Shown here in pieces: positions 34,172 through 46,264 of a DNA stretch of 64,000 nt. A program made the translations under genes and the position numbers. Where the stretch lies: assembly GCF_022539665.2 (NCBI RefSeq), contig NC_081333.1, forward strand, positions 3,844,001 through 3,908,000, given 5' to 3'. Origin of the DNA: Daphnia carinata (lineage: Eukaryota; Arthropoda; Branchiopoda; Diplostraca; Daphniidae). The notes beneath the pieces are model-generated. The model did not search any database. It saw only the letters and a list, made by a program, of their open reading frames with translations, and had not been told where the DNA came from. Every line of letters starts with the position of its first letter. Positions within the stretch are counted from its first letter, which is position 1.

Positions 34172-36879
34172 ATGGCAACCACTTCGTCTTTCTCTAAAGT
34201 AGGAACTGTGATTTGGTTTGTAATGGTTTAGTCATTCTGATTTTGTATTCATTGCCATCAGGGTTGTTTTGTCTTCAAAGCTAAACTAGAAAGTAGTGGG
34301 CAAAGTCCAAGGAAGAAAGCCAGAAAATCTTCCAATGTACTTCATAGATCAAATGGCGATCTCGATACTTCATCCTTATTTGGGAAATGTGACAAGTCTT
34401 CTATGGAAGTTAGACAAGATTCCTACAAGAAAATTTGGAAGTTGACAAAAAAGAAAAGCGAGGTCAGATTCCAAACAGTGTTCATTAAATATAAAAAATA
34501 AGTAGTTGTGAATTGCAGGACATCATTTCAGATAGCCACAAACAGCTCCTGCATGATGTAAGTCAATTTGTTAGTGAAAATGCGGATAGTGGACAAAGCA
34601 GCATACCTACTGCATTAGTAGCGTTAGGAGTTAACCTTCCAGGTTCAATGAATTTTTGAGTTTGTGAAAATATTGATTTACCATTTTTTTTGTTGTATTA
34701 TTTACAGATCATGCAGCATTTTTCAACCTTTTGGATTCTACATTAAATACCCATGTATCCCCATTTGTCGCCATGTTAAATTCAAAAGAATGCCCCTCAT
34801 TGAAGAACATGGTACTAAAAGCCATCCAGAAATTGACAAGTTGTGATTTGATAGATGATGATGCCGAAAAGGATGAGGAAGCAGATGAAATTGTACCTGT
34901 CAGATCATCATCTAAGATCAAGACATTCGCTAACCTCGCGACATGGTACTCCAATGTCGTAATTAAAACTCCCTTGATCATCATCCTACAAGATTTGGAG
35001 TCTTTTAGTACTCAACAGTTGCAGGATTTTGTGTTACTCTGCAGGTATACTTTTTTGCTGTAGTACTATATTTGTCTCACATATTAATACATTTTGGCTC
35101 CCTAGGGAATATCGAGTTCGAAATAAGTTGCCTATTCAATTCATTATGGGTATTGCGACGACAGTGGCCCTCCAACAACAACTCCACCATCGCACTTCGG
35201 TCTGTCTTGCGACCAAATCATTCCAGTCACGGCCTTCAATCGTTCTTCTAAACCATCTCATAGAACAGCTCTTTATGAAAAGCAGCGTTTTAAAACTTGG
35301 ACCAAGGCTGATGCAACTTTTACTGGATGGGTTCCTATATCACGACTTATCACTCAGCAGTTTTCTTATGCGTGTCCATCTGATAATAATGCAACACTAC
35401 ATAACCTTACCGGTTTCTTCGCTTTGCTGCTCTATGACTGAACTAAAAGTAATCTGTTCCTTTTTCCGGCTATAGGACTCGCTTGATAATTTTTCTTGTG
35501 TTCTTGGCATGTCAGGATAGAATGAAGCAACTCGGTGCAGCAGATTTAGATCTGTACCGCCAGCTTCCATCGTTTATGAAATTCATTGAAAATAATCGGT
35601 CTAGAGTTTCACTGCTAACGGACGACAAGGAATTCCGATTATTTCTGCAAAAATCGTTAGAGGTAACAATGAATGTAATATCATTCGTTTTCTGGTGCCT
35701 GAAGTGAGCAAACGTTCTAGGATTTGGACAGCTATTCTAAGGACTTCTCATTGAGCTGTCGAATTCTTCATTGCCTAAGCGATGGAATGCCCGATGCATT
35801 GTTTGGCAAAAGTTTACGTGAAGTTTACGTAAATTTCTTGATTGGTGCGGAATCTGAGGATTGGGATCGGTTTATTCAATTGATTAATATTTCCACGTCG
35901 TACGAACTGCAAAGCAGAATCCAAGCTGCCCTGAATAGCCTAAAAGAATCAGACGTGTCCAGTGCTTTGTCGGATTTCTCCACCAGTCTCGTTCTCTTCT
36001 CAGAGGAACTGCAGCGTTTGGAACAAGCACCAGACACCGACGCTGCTACGAGCCCCAAAAGTCCGAATGTCTTTGTACCTAAAGGCAAGAAACTGGACAA
36101 ATTCGAATTGAAAGCTGTAAATATTCCAATAACCTAAATTTCTTTAACACTGACTAACTGTAACAACATAATCTAGCAATTGTTGGCGTCAGCAAAACAA
36201 GCCCGCCCTACTTCAAAATTCGACGAAATAAAATCCGAGATCGTATCCTGGTTGAACTCTCATCTAACACGTCAGCTGAAATCTCCTACCACTATATTGT
36301 TTCATGAAGTATTTTATGCTGGTAGCCAAGTTCAGAGTATGCAATTTTCATTTTTATTATATCTTCCAGTTTTACATAAAACAAATGCGTATGTAATTAT
36401 TTTTATAGGTAGTTGGGATATTGTCCCATGGATTCGGCGCCAGGTTCAACCAGTTCCTAGAGTCGCAATTAGTAAGGCTCTGTCGGATCCGGCGTCATAC
36501 CTTGGTTGCAACTGTTGCTCTTCAAACGGACAAGGATCGCAACTTCTGCCTACCATGCCCGATCTCTGCATAGTCTACAAATTACACACCGAGTGCGGTC
36601 GCTTAATCAACCTTTACGACTGGATGTTGTCTTTCAATGCCATTCAACAAAAGGTAGGAAAATATAACATATGTCTTTATCATTTCGCGCGACAAACGTG
36701 ACAAATTTATTCAATGAAAAAAACAAAACAAAAAGGACAAGGATAACGATAATGAAGAAATCGAGCCAATTATTCAAGCACGTTTTATTCGAGCGGTTGC
36801 GCAATTACAGTTACTTGGATTTATTCAGTCGTCGAAACGGAAGACAGATCATGTTGCTCGCTTAACTTGGGGTGTCTAA
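34172..36879 (+). CDS. Orc3: Origin recognition complex subunit 3
   Basis: Ten exons: 34172-34198, 34262-34462, 34519-34642, 34708-35044, 35106-35448, 35516-35662, 35721-36116, 36177-36336, 36409-36653 and 36736-36879; 707 residues. Family segments in order: GCFVFKA near the N-terminus, [83 protein letters not shown], and the winged-helix C-terminus [15 protein letters not shown] with [17 protein letters not shown]3 has an AAA-like but inactive domain and bridges ORC2 and ORC5 in the complex that loads MCM helicase. Exon 3 contains an internal GTAAGT that is not used, since the conserved frame continues through it. The exon 8 donor (CAGA|GTATGC) is the least certain junction. Its stop codon overlaps that of the opposite-strand gene by four bases. 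Confidence 0.93.
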
Positions 36880-37670
36880 GCATTCAATGCGGACTTGCAG
36901 TGCTTCAAATCTTTTCTGAAAAGGTACTTGGTGTAGCGAGCCGTACTGCCCATAATACTTTTGTGGTAGAGTTGCTCGAGCTCGAAGCCACGATGAAGGA
37001 AGAATTCTTTTGCCTCTTGTTGGCATTCAGTAATACACGCCTCAATTGAAGAGTATCCGCGTTCGTAACAAAAATGTGAAGCTGCAGAGATTAACTGTGT
37101 AGCAACTTTTTTTCGTTTAAATTCTTGATCAACTGCAAGTCTCTTCAGCCAGCCACTGCAGGCTTTATCTTTGTTACGTGTGATGCCCAAAAACCCTATT
37201 ACTTTTTTTGATTTTGAAGACAGCTCATCTTCTAGTCCTTGAAAATTTGCCATGCTGATGAAGGTGACATTTTCCCGAGGATTCAGATCTATAAGAGGGC
37301 CATAAAATTCTGCCACAAGAAATGTGGTTTTATCTGATTCTTGATATTGCTGCTTCACTAGAGATAATTCATTTTGAATTTCTAGACTTTTCATCATGGC
37401 GCTACTCCATATTGATGCATAAAGAATTGTTATTGTCAATGGCACTGATACTGCACAGTGAAAGAAGGGTATTCCCACTATGATGAATAATACTGCGGCG
37501 AAGAAAACCATCAGCTGAAATATTGTCTCGCGAAACAAAGCCGAAAAGAATGTGCGGTTGACTGTAGACATTATGGTAGTTCCAGCTATTTTCTTGCAAT
37601 CGATTTCGTCGCCTTGTGTAAAAGGACGAATCAAAACGAAGCGCTGTGATTCGCTAGTAGGACTCGACAT
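36876..37670 (-). CDS. NAT8-like GNAT N-acetyltransferase
   Basis: Single-exon frame of 264 residues. The N-terminal part has two closely spaced hydrophobic segments (around [17 protein letters not shown] and [15 protein letters not shown]), typical of NAT8/camello-like ER membrane acetyltransferases. The C-terminal part carries the GNAT fold: VIGFLGI strand, then [20 protein letters not shown], the acetyl-CoA-binding motif A (R-x-x-K/R-V-A-T replaces the usual Q/R-x-x-G-x-G/A), then [20 protein letters not shown]. Relatives acetylate cysteine S-conjugates or lysines in the ER lumen. The substrate here is unknown. The gene lies tail to tail with ORC3; the stop codons (TAG here, TAA on the other strand) share bases 36876-36879. 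Confidence 0.82.
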   Translation of the reverse strand: MSSPTSESQRFVLIRPFTQGDEIDCKKIAGTTIMSTVNRTFFSALFRETIFQLMVFFAAVLFIIVGIPFFHCAVSVPLTITILYASIWSSAMMKSLEIQNELSLVKQQYQESDKTTFLVAEFYGPLIDLNPRENVTFISMANFQGLEDELSSKSKKVIGFLGITRNKDKACSGWLKRLAVDQEFKRKKVATQLISAASHFCYERGYSSIEACITECQQEAKEFFLHRGFELEQLYHKSIMGSTARYTKYLFRKDLKHCKSALNA

Positions 37671-38718
37671 TTCAAGAAAGACAACCTACTACGATAAATA
37701 ATTTTATTGACAGATTCACACGTTTACAAGAAAATCAAAACAGTTTTGACTCCCAACCACTTGTTGGCAACTTGTTTTGTTTTTTAACGTCCGTTTCCTA
37801 ATTTGTGGGAATGGACATGGAACAAAGCTAAACTATGGAAGGAAACGGTTATCCTAACCTTTTGTACGTGCGATGCCAACAGTGGTATCACTGTTACAAG
37901 AAAAAAGTTTTGAAAACCAAACTGCTGTTTATACAACACCAGTACCTTGCCAATAAATAGCATTGGATTTCGAAATATCAATCTGCGATTCCTGCTTGAC
38001 AATTACCGAAGGCACTTGATAATAAATTTCCACATTGAAGCCACGTCACCGTAAGCATACATAATATCGCTTGTGTAAATAATTTCATCTCACATTTAAG
38101 TATTTCTAGAATATTTGTTACTGATGTCACTCAAGAAGTAGTAACGCAAGCACACCAAGCAAATCTCTTCTATGAGATGTTGAAACAACTTATTTTCGTG
38201 CCAACCAATGCTGAAGTTCTAAATCCATTATTGACACGCTACTTTGGGACCTAAGAACGTTTCCATATTTTTTACTTCGAAAACAATAGTGGTAAGTGCT
38301 CATTTAATTTAATCACTTGCGAAAGCGCCTCACTGCTGAGTCAAAAAGAATTCCTTAACAATAATTTAGGTTTTCCCATTTGAGCACTTTTCCACTGCTT
38401 GACAAAGTCTTTAGTAAAGATGTGACAGAAAGCTTTCGATTTTGCTGTGTAAAACGGAACCCAATTGCAGTCAAACTAAATTTTATTCGTTTTTTCTTAA
38501 ATCCATATAGAATTAAATTAACTTTTGCTGTAGTAAATGGTGGTTTTTGTGTGAGGAATAAGGGGAATTTTTAAAAAGATTTATTTTTCGGATGCGAACG
38601 GGCCAAACAATAATGTCAACGGTGAGTACAGGTCTTGCTTTTAGCATAGTCTCCTAACGGGGGGACCGGGCGAATATTGAAATTTAATTATCAAACAAAA
38701 GAAACAAATTGCCTTTTA
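37671..38718. other. Intergenic between two minus-strand genes
   Basis: About 1 kb holding the promoter of the acetyltransferase and the 3' flank of the kinesin. Small open frames on both strands lack homology signals or splice context. No gene called. Confidence 0.5.
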
Positions 38719-41700
38719 TTATTCCCTCCCCGCCGTCCTGTTAGGAGTACCGATACTCATTGCGCGAATACGCGGCTGTTCAGAGGACGATCTAATTTTA
38801 TTAGGTGAGCGGAGACTAATATTTTTGTTGGCCTTATTCTTTTTAGGCATAAAATTCAGATCAATTTTTAAATCCGTCAGTTTCTTTCTATGCCCGTACA
38901 CTTGTGGAGACGAAAGGGATGCCCGATCGTTTTCCAAACTTTCAGCTGCCATATCGTTACTGTTTCGAGAGTCTGCAGATTTACTGGCGTTGAATCCCCT
39001 CTTCGTCATTTCTCTGCTAACTGCCATCTGTAAAATTACATTACAATTTAATCGTTATGAGATCTTAAATTAATTGTTTTTTTTTTTAATTATTATTACA
39101 GGTAAGATGCCAGTGCCATTAAGACCCATGGTGGGTGATTGCTGATTAAGCAAAGTGATGCTCTGGCTAAGAGAATTAGCAAGGGATGATCGGCCAGGAA
39201 TAGAGGTGAGTGAATTTGAACGTTTTAATTGAGGCAATGGAGAAGTTCTTGCTGAAACTGATCCCCCATTCGATGGTTCAATCCTACTGGGCCCGTCAGG
39301 TGATAGCAACGTCATAGTGGGTTGAGACGATCTTCTGTAACGTAAAATCTCTTAGTCTGATTTGTAGGAAAAATTTGCCAATCGTCGTATTAGTACATAG
39401 GCTTGCCCTCAATCTGTTTAATCAAACGTTCGTTATGTTTGGTAACGGCTTCTTGCTGCCTAAGCAGAGCTTCTCTCAAAGAGTAGAGGTCAGCGTTCTC
39501 TTTCCGAAGGGCTCGATTTTCTTGCAATAAACTGTGCAATAACTGATGGGCTTCGTGGGCTGGCAGTTCGCTTAATCTCGGTGTGTCCATTGCCGCTCCT
39601 GTCAGCGAATCTTGTTCTGTATTTGAGGACCTAATTACAGCTGTTACAGGCCTTTCTGGCTGTTGGCCTGTTGATTTTTCCAAATCGATCAAATTTCGCA
39701 AATGGACATTTTCTTCCTGCAGCGCCATCACTGCCCGTTTCAAACTTAGAATCAATGCCTCCCTCGGATCCTGAATGAGTTAATATTCTATATATCATTC
39801 CATTGCTATAGTTTCTTTGCAATGATATTGAAAAATTGTTACCATAACGACGACAGGTTTGTTGCGGATATGTTTTGCTCTAGCCGCGTAACGCAGCGTG
39901 TTTAAAGTTTCAGACAAATTCGATCGTGCCGGAGACACGCACGCCACCTGTTGTTATCATCCAATTTGTTAGTTTTTTTTTTTTTCTTGTAGACAAAATG
40001 AAGATGTAAAGGGTCTAGTTACCATTAAAGTTATGCCATTGCCAGCAAGACTATCAGACAGCAGTTGAGTAAGTTTAGAATCGCGGTAAGGAATATGTCC
40101 GTTTCGCTTCCTCGGATCGCTGAGCTGAGATATGCAATAACCTAATCATACAATGTCAATATAGTTGTCACATTCGTCTGAAAATAAATGTTCAATTACC
40201 TAGGACCATCAAACTTTTATTGATGTTGTTGGCCTCTTCAAGAGTTTTACCCTGGCTGTTGGTTTTCTTGGTCATTTCGCTACCTGCCAAATCGACAAAA
40301 TTGATTTTTCCATGTCTGCTCAGGTAAACTCCTTCTTCTGAAGCCTAGAAATCAATTTAATAATTTAATCATTGTAAATAGTAGATCATCAGTGGGGCTT
40401 TGCAGCAATTCACCTGTAACTCGGAGATGACGTGAACAGTAAGAATCGTATGGCTTCGACTGGAATAATCATTCATCCTGCGTAGCAATTCTGGTATTAA
40501 CTCCGTATTTTTTAAAACACGTACAAAATAAATTTATTACCCGTGACTGCCAACAGCTCGATTCCTCATACCTTCTTCGAGGACGGCAAGCAAATCGTCG
40601 AATTCCTAAACGGGATGTGACACACGAAAAGTTGGTCAACTTTCTTGAAATGTCACCGTGCGAATGTGGTGACAAACACCGTTAGGCACATCGCATCGCA
40701 GGATGTGAAATCATCAAGTACCTCGCATTCTACTGTGAAGAGATTCTCGACGTAAAAACCACCCGATGCTCTCGACCAGCGCACCTGCAGCGGTTTCTTG
40801 AAGGTACTCAAGTTGAGTAAGTCAATCACCTGCGAATTCGTGTCGCAAAAAAAGACATGAAGGATACCAAACTTTAATAGGTAAGCGTTTCCCTTTCCTT
40901 TCTATGCACTTAGCGCGGTGACCAATTATTATAGGCTTCCACTGGAACTACGCAACTTATGGCTTCTGATCGATGTGGTAAAAAAAAAGTAGACGGTGTA
41001 TACGAAAAGTAGGCTTCTACAACTACTAGAGAACTTGCCCACCCCTTTACGTCCTACTCACGCAATCCTCCATTTGGAAACTTTGAGTAATAGAGGGGTA
41101 GTTGTTGGTGGGCGACAGGAATTGTAATATACATGCAGTACAGTACATGTAGATGATATGACGAGGAAAACAGAAAAAAACTCCCGTTTTTTTTCTAGAT
41201 ATATTATTGTAACGTTTTACCTTTTCGTTGTAGATTTCCAGGAATGAAGCTTTGATAACGTAGGTGCAATCCGACTTGGCTTGCTTTTCCTTCAGACGGT
41301 CGAAAAGGTGGACAAATGCCCTGTAGATGAGTCCGTGTTCTTCCGAGAAAGGGTCCGGTTGGTCTTGGAACTATAACATCATTGATCGCATATCGCAATT
41401 TTTGTATCAATTATAAGAAAACGTACTAAATGGGGAGGGCCGGTAAGCGTATGAGTCTTTCCCGATCCTGTCTGTCCATAACAAAAAACTGTGGTAGAAT
41501 AGCCTTCCATGGCCATGGCGATAACCCTTGCCACACCGGACTTGTCCATCATCTCTGACTGGGTAGCAGTCTGGTCAAAAACGGAGTTGAACGTAAAGGT
41601 CTTGGCCGTCAACGTTTGATTGAAAGTAGATTGTGCGCCAGATAGAGCACTTTGTCCATTCGGTCTGACGTCTGGTCGCATCATTATTTGTTCATGACTA

Positions 41701-42092
41701 ATAACTTGAATGATGGTATCATCGTTTCGTTGAATTTCCCTTTCGCTCAATGGTCGTACTCTACGATTTAACCAAATCAATAGGGAAATGATAGCGAATC
41801 ATCCATAACAATTAAAATGTTTAAAGCCGCAAACTCACCTGACAACGACGCTAATATTACCCAAATCATCGACGCTATTGTCATTGCCTAAATCAGCCAG
41901 TGAACCGAACGAACTTGTATTTGAATAAGTCGAAGCGCTTCCAAATCTGCCCACAGTTGTGTTAAATCCATTCATTACCATAAATATTTTAAATTCTAAT
42001 CAAAGTCCATTGCAAATAAAATTGATCTCATACCCTTCGGAAGAGGTGGCTCGTCGTACGGATCCTTTCTTTCCGTTTCTCGTCAGTCCCAT
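38719..42092 (-). CDS. KIF12: Kinesin-like protein, KIF12 type
   Basis: Thirteen exons: 42034-42092, 41839-41946, 41427-41760, 41221-41370, 40722-40829, 40541-40605, 40414-40477, 40200-40344, 40023-40141, 39843-39947, 39397-39770, 39100-39334 and 38719-39027; 724 residues. N-terminal motor domain: [13 protein letters not shown]-loop GQTGSGKT (151-158), switch I SSRSH (280-284), switch II DLAGSE (314-319), then NNINKSL and [13 protein letters not shown]. The LTGPP segment after the P-loop and [19 protein letters not shown] match KIF12. The stalk (exon 11) is a coiled coil ([28 protein letters not shown]). The tail is Ser/Arg/Lys-rich and probably disordered. The start ATG at 42092 is the first in a short basic exon joined in phase 2; an upstream exon cannot be excluded. 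On the minus strand, TATATATA near 42280-42290 could be a TATA box. Confidence 0.92.
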
Positions 42093-43115
42093 GTTGAATC
42101 TCGTGATTTTATTTTTGCTCTCAACGATTAGTGACGAACGACTTACTGATCATTTCCTTCCAAGTCGACTCTCGTTTGGATACTGAAGTCGGTCGATGAC
42201 TGTATGCTGCTAGTGTTGGTTCTTGAAAAAGGCGGACTCCCTTTTTCCATGTGTATTTGAGGTTACCAGAGACCCTTTCTAGTATATATATGTATCTCTG
42301 TACACTATTTCTCCCCTCTTTAATCGATCTTCACTCGTTGGTGTATGTGGAACCGTTGGAAAAGTTATGATGATTGGGCTTCCCTGCCCACCCGCTTCGT
42401 ATACGCACAGTCCCGTTTTGTGTCCTTATTGCCGCTCCCCTTCTCTTGTTTTTACTTTGCCTACCTCCGTATGTACATAGTCAAGGGTATACGACATGAC
42501 AATTTCACAATGCGTGAAGCACAATGTGCGTAAGAAATATTTTCTTTATTATTAAATTTTTAAAAAGCGAAATGTTGGGATAAATAAAAAAATGTTTGGT
42601 TTTTCAGCTTGACACTGGCTAATTTCGCTTTAAACTCACTATTATCAATATGATATTGATTCGTGCTTTAAACACGTTTGTTTTCGTATTGCAAAGCGTT
42701 TTTTGTCCCAAGGTTGGCATGGAAACCAGACGCGACATCATGAATAACTAGTGAATGTGTTTGATTTGTGTTGGCAAATAGCCATATACAAAAACATAAA
42801 CTGTCAGCGAAATCCTGCCTCAAATGCGTATATCTATTTCACCGTTATTTTCAAATTTTGTCAAACCGAATGACAAAAGAAAACGATGAAAATTGAAAAA
42901 TTAATAATTGATGAAAAAATATAGGATGCTTAGCAAATGAAATCTGACAACACTGTTTGTTGGTGAAGCTTTTTGACATTTTTTTAGTTTTCTCTTACCT
43001 CTCCATTTTCCTTGCCTCCATATTCTGCACACTCGTCAGACGGTTTTGTTTGTTTCTAAAGAAAGTGTTTTGAAACTTAAGTCAAAGTCAGGAGAATTTC
43101 TAGGAGGCATTTCGA
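42093..43115. promoter_or_regulatory. Divergent promoter region KIF12 / BCL7
   Basis: About 1 kb separates the two head-to-head start codons. It is AT-rich with a TATATATA stretch near 42280-42290. No further exon seen. Confidence 0.45.
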
Positions 43116-43685
43116 ATGTCTCGGTCAGTGCGAGCGGAAACACGTAGCAGAGCTAAAGATGACATCAAACGTGTCATGCAAGTGGTCGACAAAGTCCGGC
43201 ATTGGTATGTTTTTCCACCCTAAACATGTGATGGTGTACTTTTATATTTGTTCTGTGTTTTTATATTTAGGGAAAAGAAGTGGGTTACCATCGGAGACAC
43301 AACAATGAAAATTTTTAAATGGGTCCCAGTTTCGCAAGTTGAAATGGTGGTAAATCATCATCATAGTGTATCTGGACTACTCGTTTTGTTAACCAAACAT
43401 TTTATTTAACAGAAAAAGAAAAGCAAAGATTCAAAGATGAACAAAGAAAATGACACAGCCAAGAAGGAGTCATCTTTTATCAGTTTCAGTGGCGAAGATT
43501 CCAACACAAGTAATTATCACACAGATTTTAAAATGAACATGATGTTCCTTAACATATTTGTTTTAGGTTTTTCCCTGACAAGTGAATCTCAAGGTCCACT
43601 GGATTTTGCTTCCACCCAGCTTATGGCTTCAGAAGACTCCAATTCGCTATACGAGCCTGGAGTCAAACGATTAAAAATGGAATGA
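43116..43685 (+). CDS. BCL7: BCL7 family protein (SWI/SNF complex subunit)
   Basis: Four exons: 43116-43204, 43271-43349, 43413-43509 and 43567-43685; 127 residues. The N-terminus ([38 protein letters not shown]) is the conserved BCL7 domain. BCL7 proteins are stable small subunits of BAF/PBAF chromatin remodellers and contact the nucleosome acidic patch through this N-terminal region. The remainder is Ser/Lys-rich and disordered, as in vertebrate relatives, though shorter. Exon 2 may end three bases earlier (ATG|GTG or GTG|GTA). Frame is preserved either way. Confidence 0.92.
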
Positions 43686-43754
43686 CCAAGTATGTTTGAA
43701 TTATTTTATGCTATATTTCAAAAGTGTGTGCAAAATTTTCCAACTGATACTCTT

Positions 43755-43760
43755 AATAAA
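43755..43760 (+). terminator. Polyadenylation signal of BCL7
   Basis: AATAAA lies 70 bases after the BCL7 stop codon, the usual spacing for a short 3' UTR. Confidence 0.5.
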
Positions 43761-44032
43761 TTGTTTTTTAAATTACAAAGTTAGTTTGCATGCCAGGATT
43801 TAAAGATAACTTAAGAGTGATTCACCATCAAGTTCAAAATAGAAAGAGTAGTTTTTTTTATTTATATCCTTGTTGCACACAGCTAAAATAGATTCAATAA
43901 TTTAAGAAATAACTGACCTATATAAACTTTTTTTGCAAAAGATGTACAGTTTCTGTTAGCTAAATAGCTTAAACATTCCTTTTATACACCAGCAGCAGCC
44001 AACTAGAATCCCAGTAGACTGAAGTTTGTGAT

Positions 44033-46264
44033 TTATATCCGTCCATTAATTTCTTGATTAGATGGAGATCCTCCTTGGTTAATGTAATGCATGGGCCACA
44101 TACTGTCGTCACAAGCAGTATTGTTCGATGTGTCGGGAGGATGTGAAATTGATGTTGAGGACAAGAAATCGTTGGCCTCATTAAAAAAAAATTCGTAATT
44201 TTCATCTACTGCTATTGATGAGAACGACGAGGCTTCAAAGCCATCCTCCATCTATATTCATTACAGAAGTTGACTTAACCAGTCCAACATTGCTTTTTAA
44301 ACTTAATAAGATCTTTTTTTAGCTTACCGAAGAGGATGACCCCGAGGATGAATTTACTTGCACTTGAGGGTTCGAGACTTCATTAAAATATTCTTCCTCA
44401 CTGTAGGTGAAACGTTAAAATCATACTTTTTCTAAATTATCATTGTAAATAATTTTACTTACTGTATACGAGCGTTATTCAAGATAAATCCCATAACTAA
44501 CTTGTTAGTTGCACTGTCACGGAAGTAAACAAATTCACCTCTAGACTTAACATAGACAATTGTTCCCTGATGTTTCGCCTTTAAAGGGTAAGATATGTAA
44601 TTTTCGCGGCCGTTGTATAACCCTGCCAATAGCAAATTCAAAATTCATGTTGGTTAATGTAGGACATGTGTTGAATCATATTCCCTAGCCTTACAGTTAA
44701 ATTGTGCCTGTGACACAATTGGTAATGCATCTTCGCGAATGAAGTCGTGGGCCGATTTATTTATAACTTCATCACAGGTATAACCCGCTACCATTGTTAT
44801 CCTGTTTAATGTAGTCAAGAATTTAATGTACACTTAAAATCTAACTTCCAAGCACTAAACTTACCTTTTATCGGCTTGAATGATTTTCCCATCTAAGGAG
44901 TGTAGCGTCATATACTGATAGTAAGTATAGATGTGAATAAATGACGCCAATCTGGGCCAAGAAGATTTCGTAGACAACATCAACCTTTGCTTGTCTGGCT
45001 GATTACTTTTCTCCCGAGTTGTTCGGATGCATGGGCGAATATACCCGGTCAAGAAAACCATTTTATATTCCGAAACTGTTTTCAGCCGATGACGAATCGG
45101 CTCTGTTACGCGACATTCGGGGAAACTAAAATCCTTCCTGTCCGTCGTAGAACCGTCGCTCGACCGTCTCAATAAGAAAGTGCGCACAACTTCTGCATAA
45201 TCTTCCGGATGAACTAACTCTGACAAGTTCCGTCCGATCATGTTTATCTGTTGTGAGTTTATGACAAGTTGATTTAACAGGAAAAGAAAAAAATTATCTG
45301 GGTTAGGGTAGTACTCGATCAAAACCCAATGTAGACTCAACATCAGCCGAAACCCAAGTGATGTCAATTATGTTTTCGTCAGTTGTAGAGTATGAAAGGC
45401 CAAGGTGAAGGTTAGGTGGCGTTCCGTTCTGCATATAATCTATTGAATATTGCTTAAAAAATAAGTTGTCAATACATCAGAAAATTTTTATAATTTTTTT
45501 AAGTTCTCTAACCACTTGCTTTATTGCTGGATAAACCATTGGCTGTTGTAATTCCCTGTGAGCTTCACAACGAGCTTCAAAAACTCGTTCGGAAAGTAAA
45601 TTTAACTGCGTTTGAAGCTCGTCGTAAAAACCTGTATAAGTTATTTATGAACATGTAAAGAAATCATTGCTACTGTGCATAGGAAAGATGTGATACTTAG
45701 CGGTCTCTCCGTTGGGGATTTTCCATCAGTGTAAAATTGGATTATACTACGTGGTATTTCAGATAGGCAGGCCCGTGTTAGACGAGCTCTGGTGAGCTCT
45801 TGCAAGTGAATACTTTCGTTTTCTTGTCCCATCACTAGAGACGCCATATCTTTAATGAGTGCACTGATTTCATCTTTACGGTCCTTTTCAGTCTGATTCT
45901 TATTATGTTTTTTTTCGGCCAACCTTTTTTGATAGATAAATGCGATTACAAAGAGAGCACAAACTCCCCCATCGTTTACAGCATACCTGGATACCGAGTC
46001 ATCTACTGTCACAGGAATAGGGCAGATGTGTTTTTCCAAGTCTGTAGTTCCCCCTTTGGGTCCTAAACGACGAATTTGCCTGCAGGATCGACAAACAGCA
46101 TAGCCACGGGGTGACGAAGTGTCAGTAACGTTTTCCTCATTTATCGTAACAACACGTAAGAATTTTTGCCAGGCTTTTTTTGATGTTTCTTTCTCCTCCA
46201 CGAGAACGTAAGAACCATTGTTCAAATTACACTGAATGTGAGTGACGTCGTAAGTGGTATTCAT
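44033..46264 (-). CDS. bHLH-PAS protein with N-terminal BED-type zinc finger
   Basis: Nine exons: 45987-46264, 45697-45923, 45513-45631, 45315-45452, 44865-45247, 44695-44801, 44463-44622, 44328-44400 and 44033-44251; 567 residues. Exon 1 resembles a BED finger: Trp32 and Phe35 in AWQKFLRVV, Cys58/Cys61 in YAVCRSC, then KGGTTDLEKHIC with His79 and Cys81. Exon 2 gives a bHLH-like stretch (LAEKKHNKNQTEKDRKDEIS, ALIKDMASLV). Two PAS-like regions follow: LGFDRINMIGRNLSELVHPED, then LHSLDGKIIQADKRITMVAGY with DEVINKS and, later, YVKSRGEFVYF. The second region resembles, by eye, PAS-B of the Met/gce and Clock/Cycle classes. The acidic, aromatic C-terminus (DENYEFFFNEANDF) could be an activation region. 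It is likely a nuclear transcription regulator. The 63-base intron 1 is in frame and stop-free, so retention is possible. Subfamily unresolved. Confidence 0.72.

Noticed and set aside
34558-34567. GTAAGT inside ORC3 exon 3 as a donor
   Set aside because: The conserved ORC3 frame continues through it to [15 protein letters not shown], so it is not used as a splice site.
37784-38002. 72-codon minus-strand frame
   Set aside because: No motif or homology signal; lies in an AT-rich spacer.
38104-38111. TTCTAGAA as a heat-shock element
   Set aside because: Only two of the required three adjacent units are present and no gene start is near.
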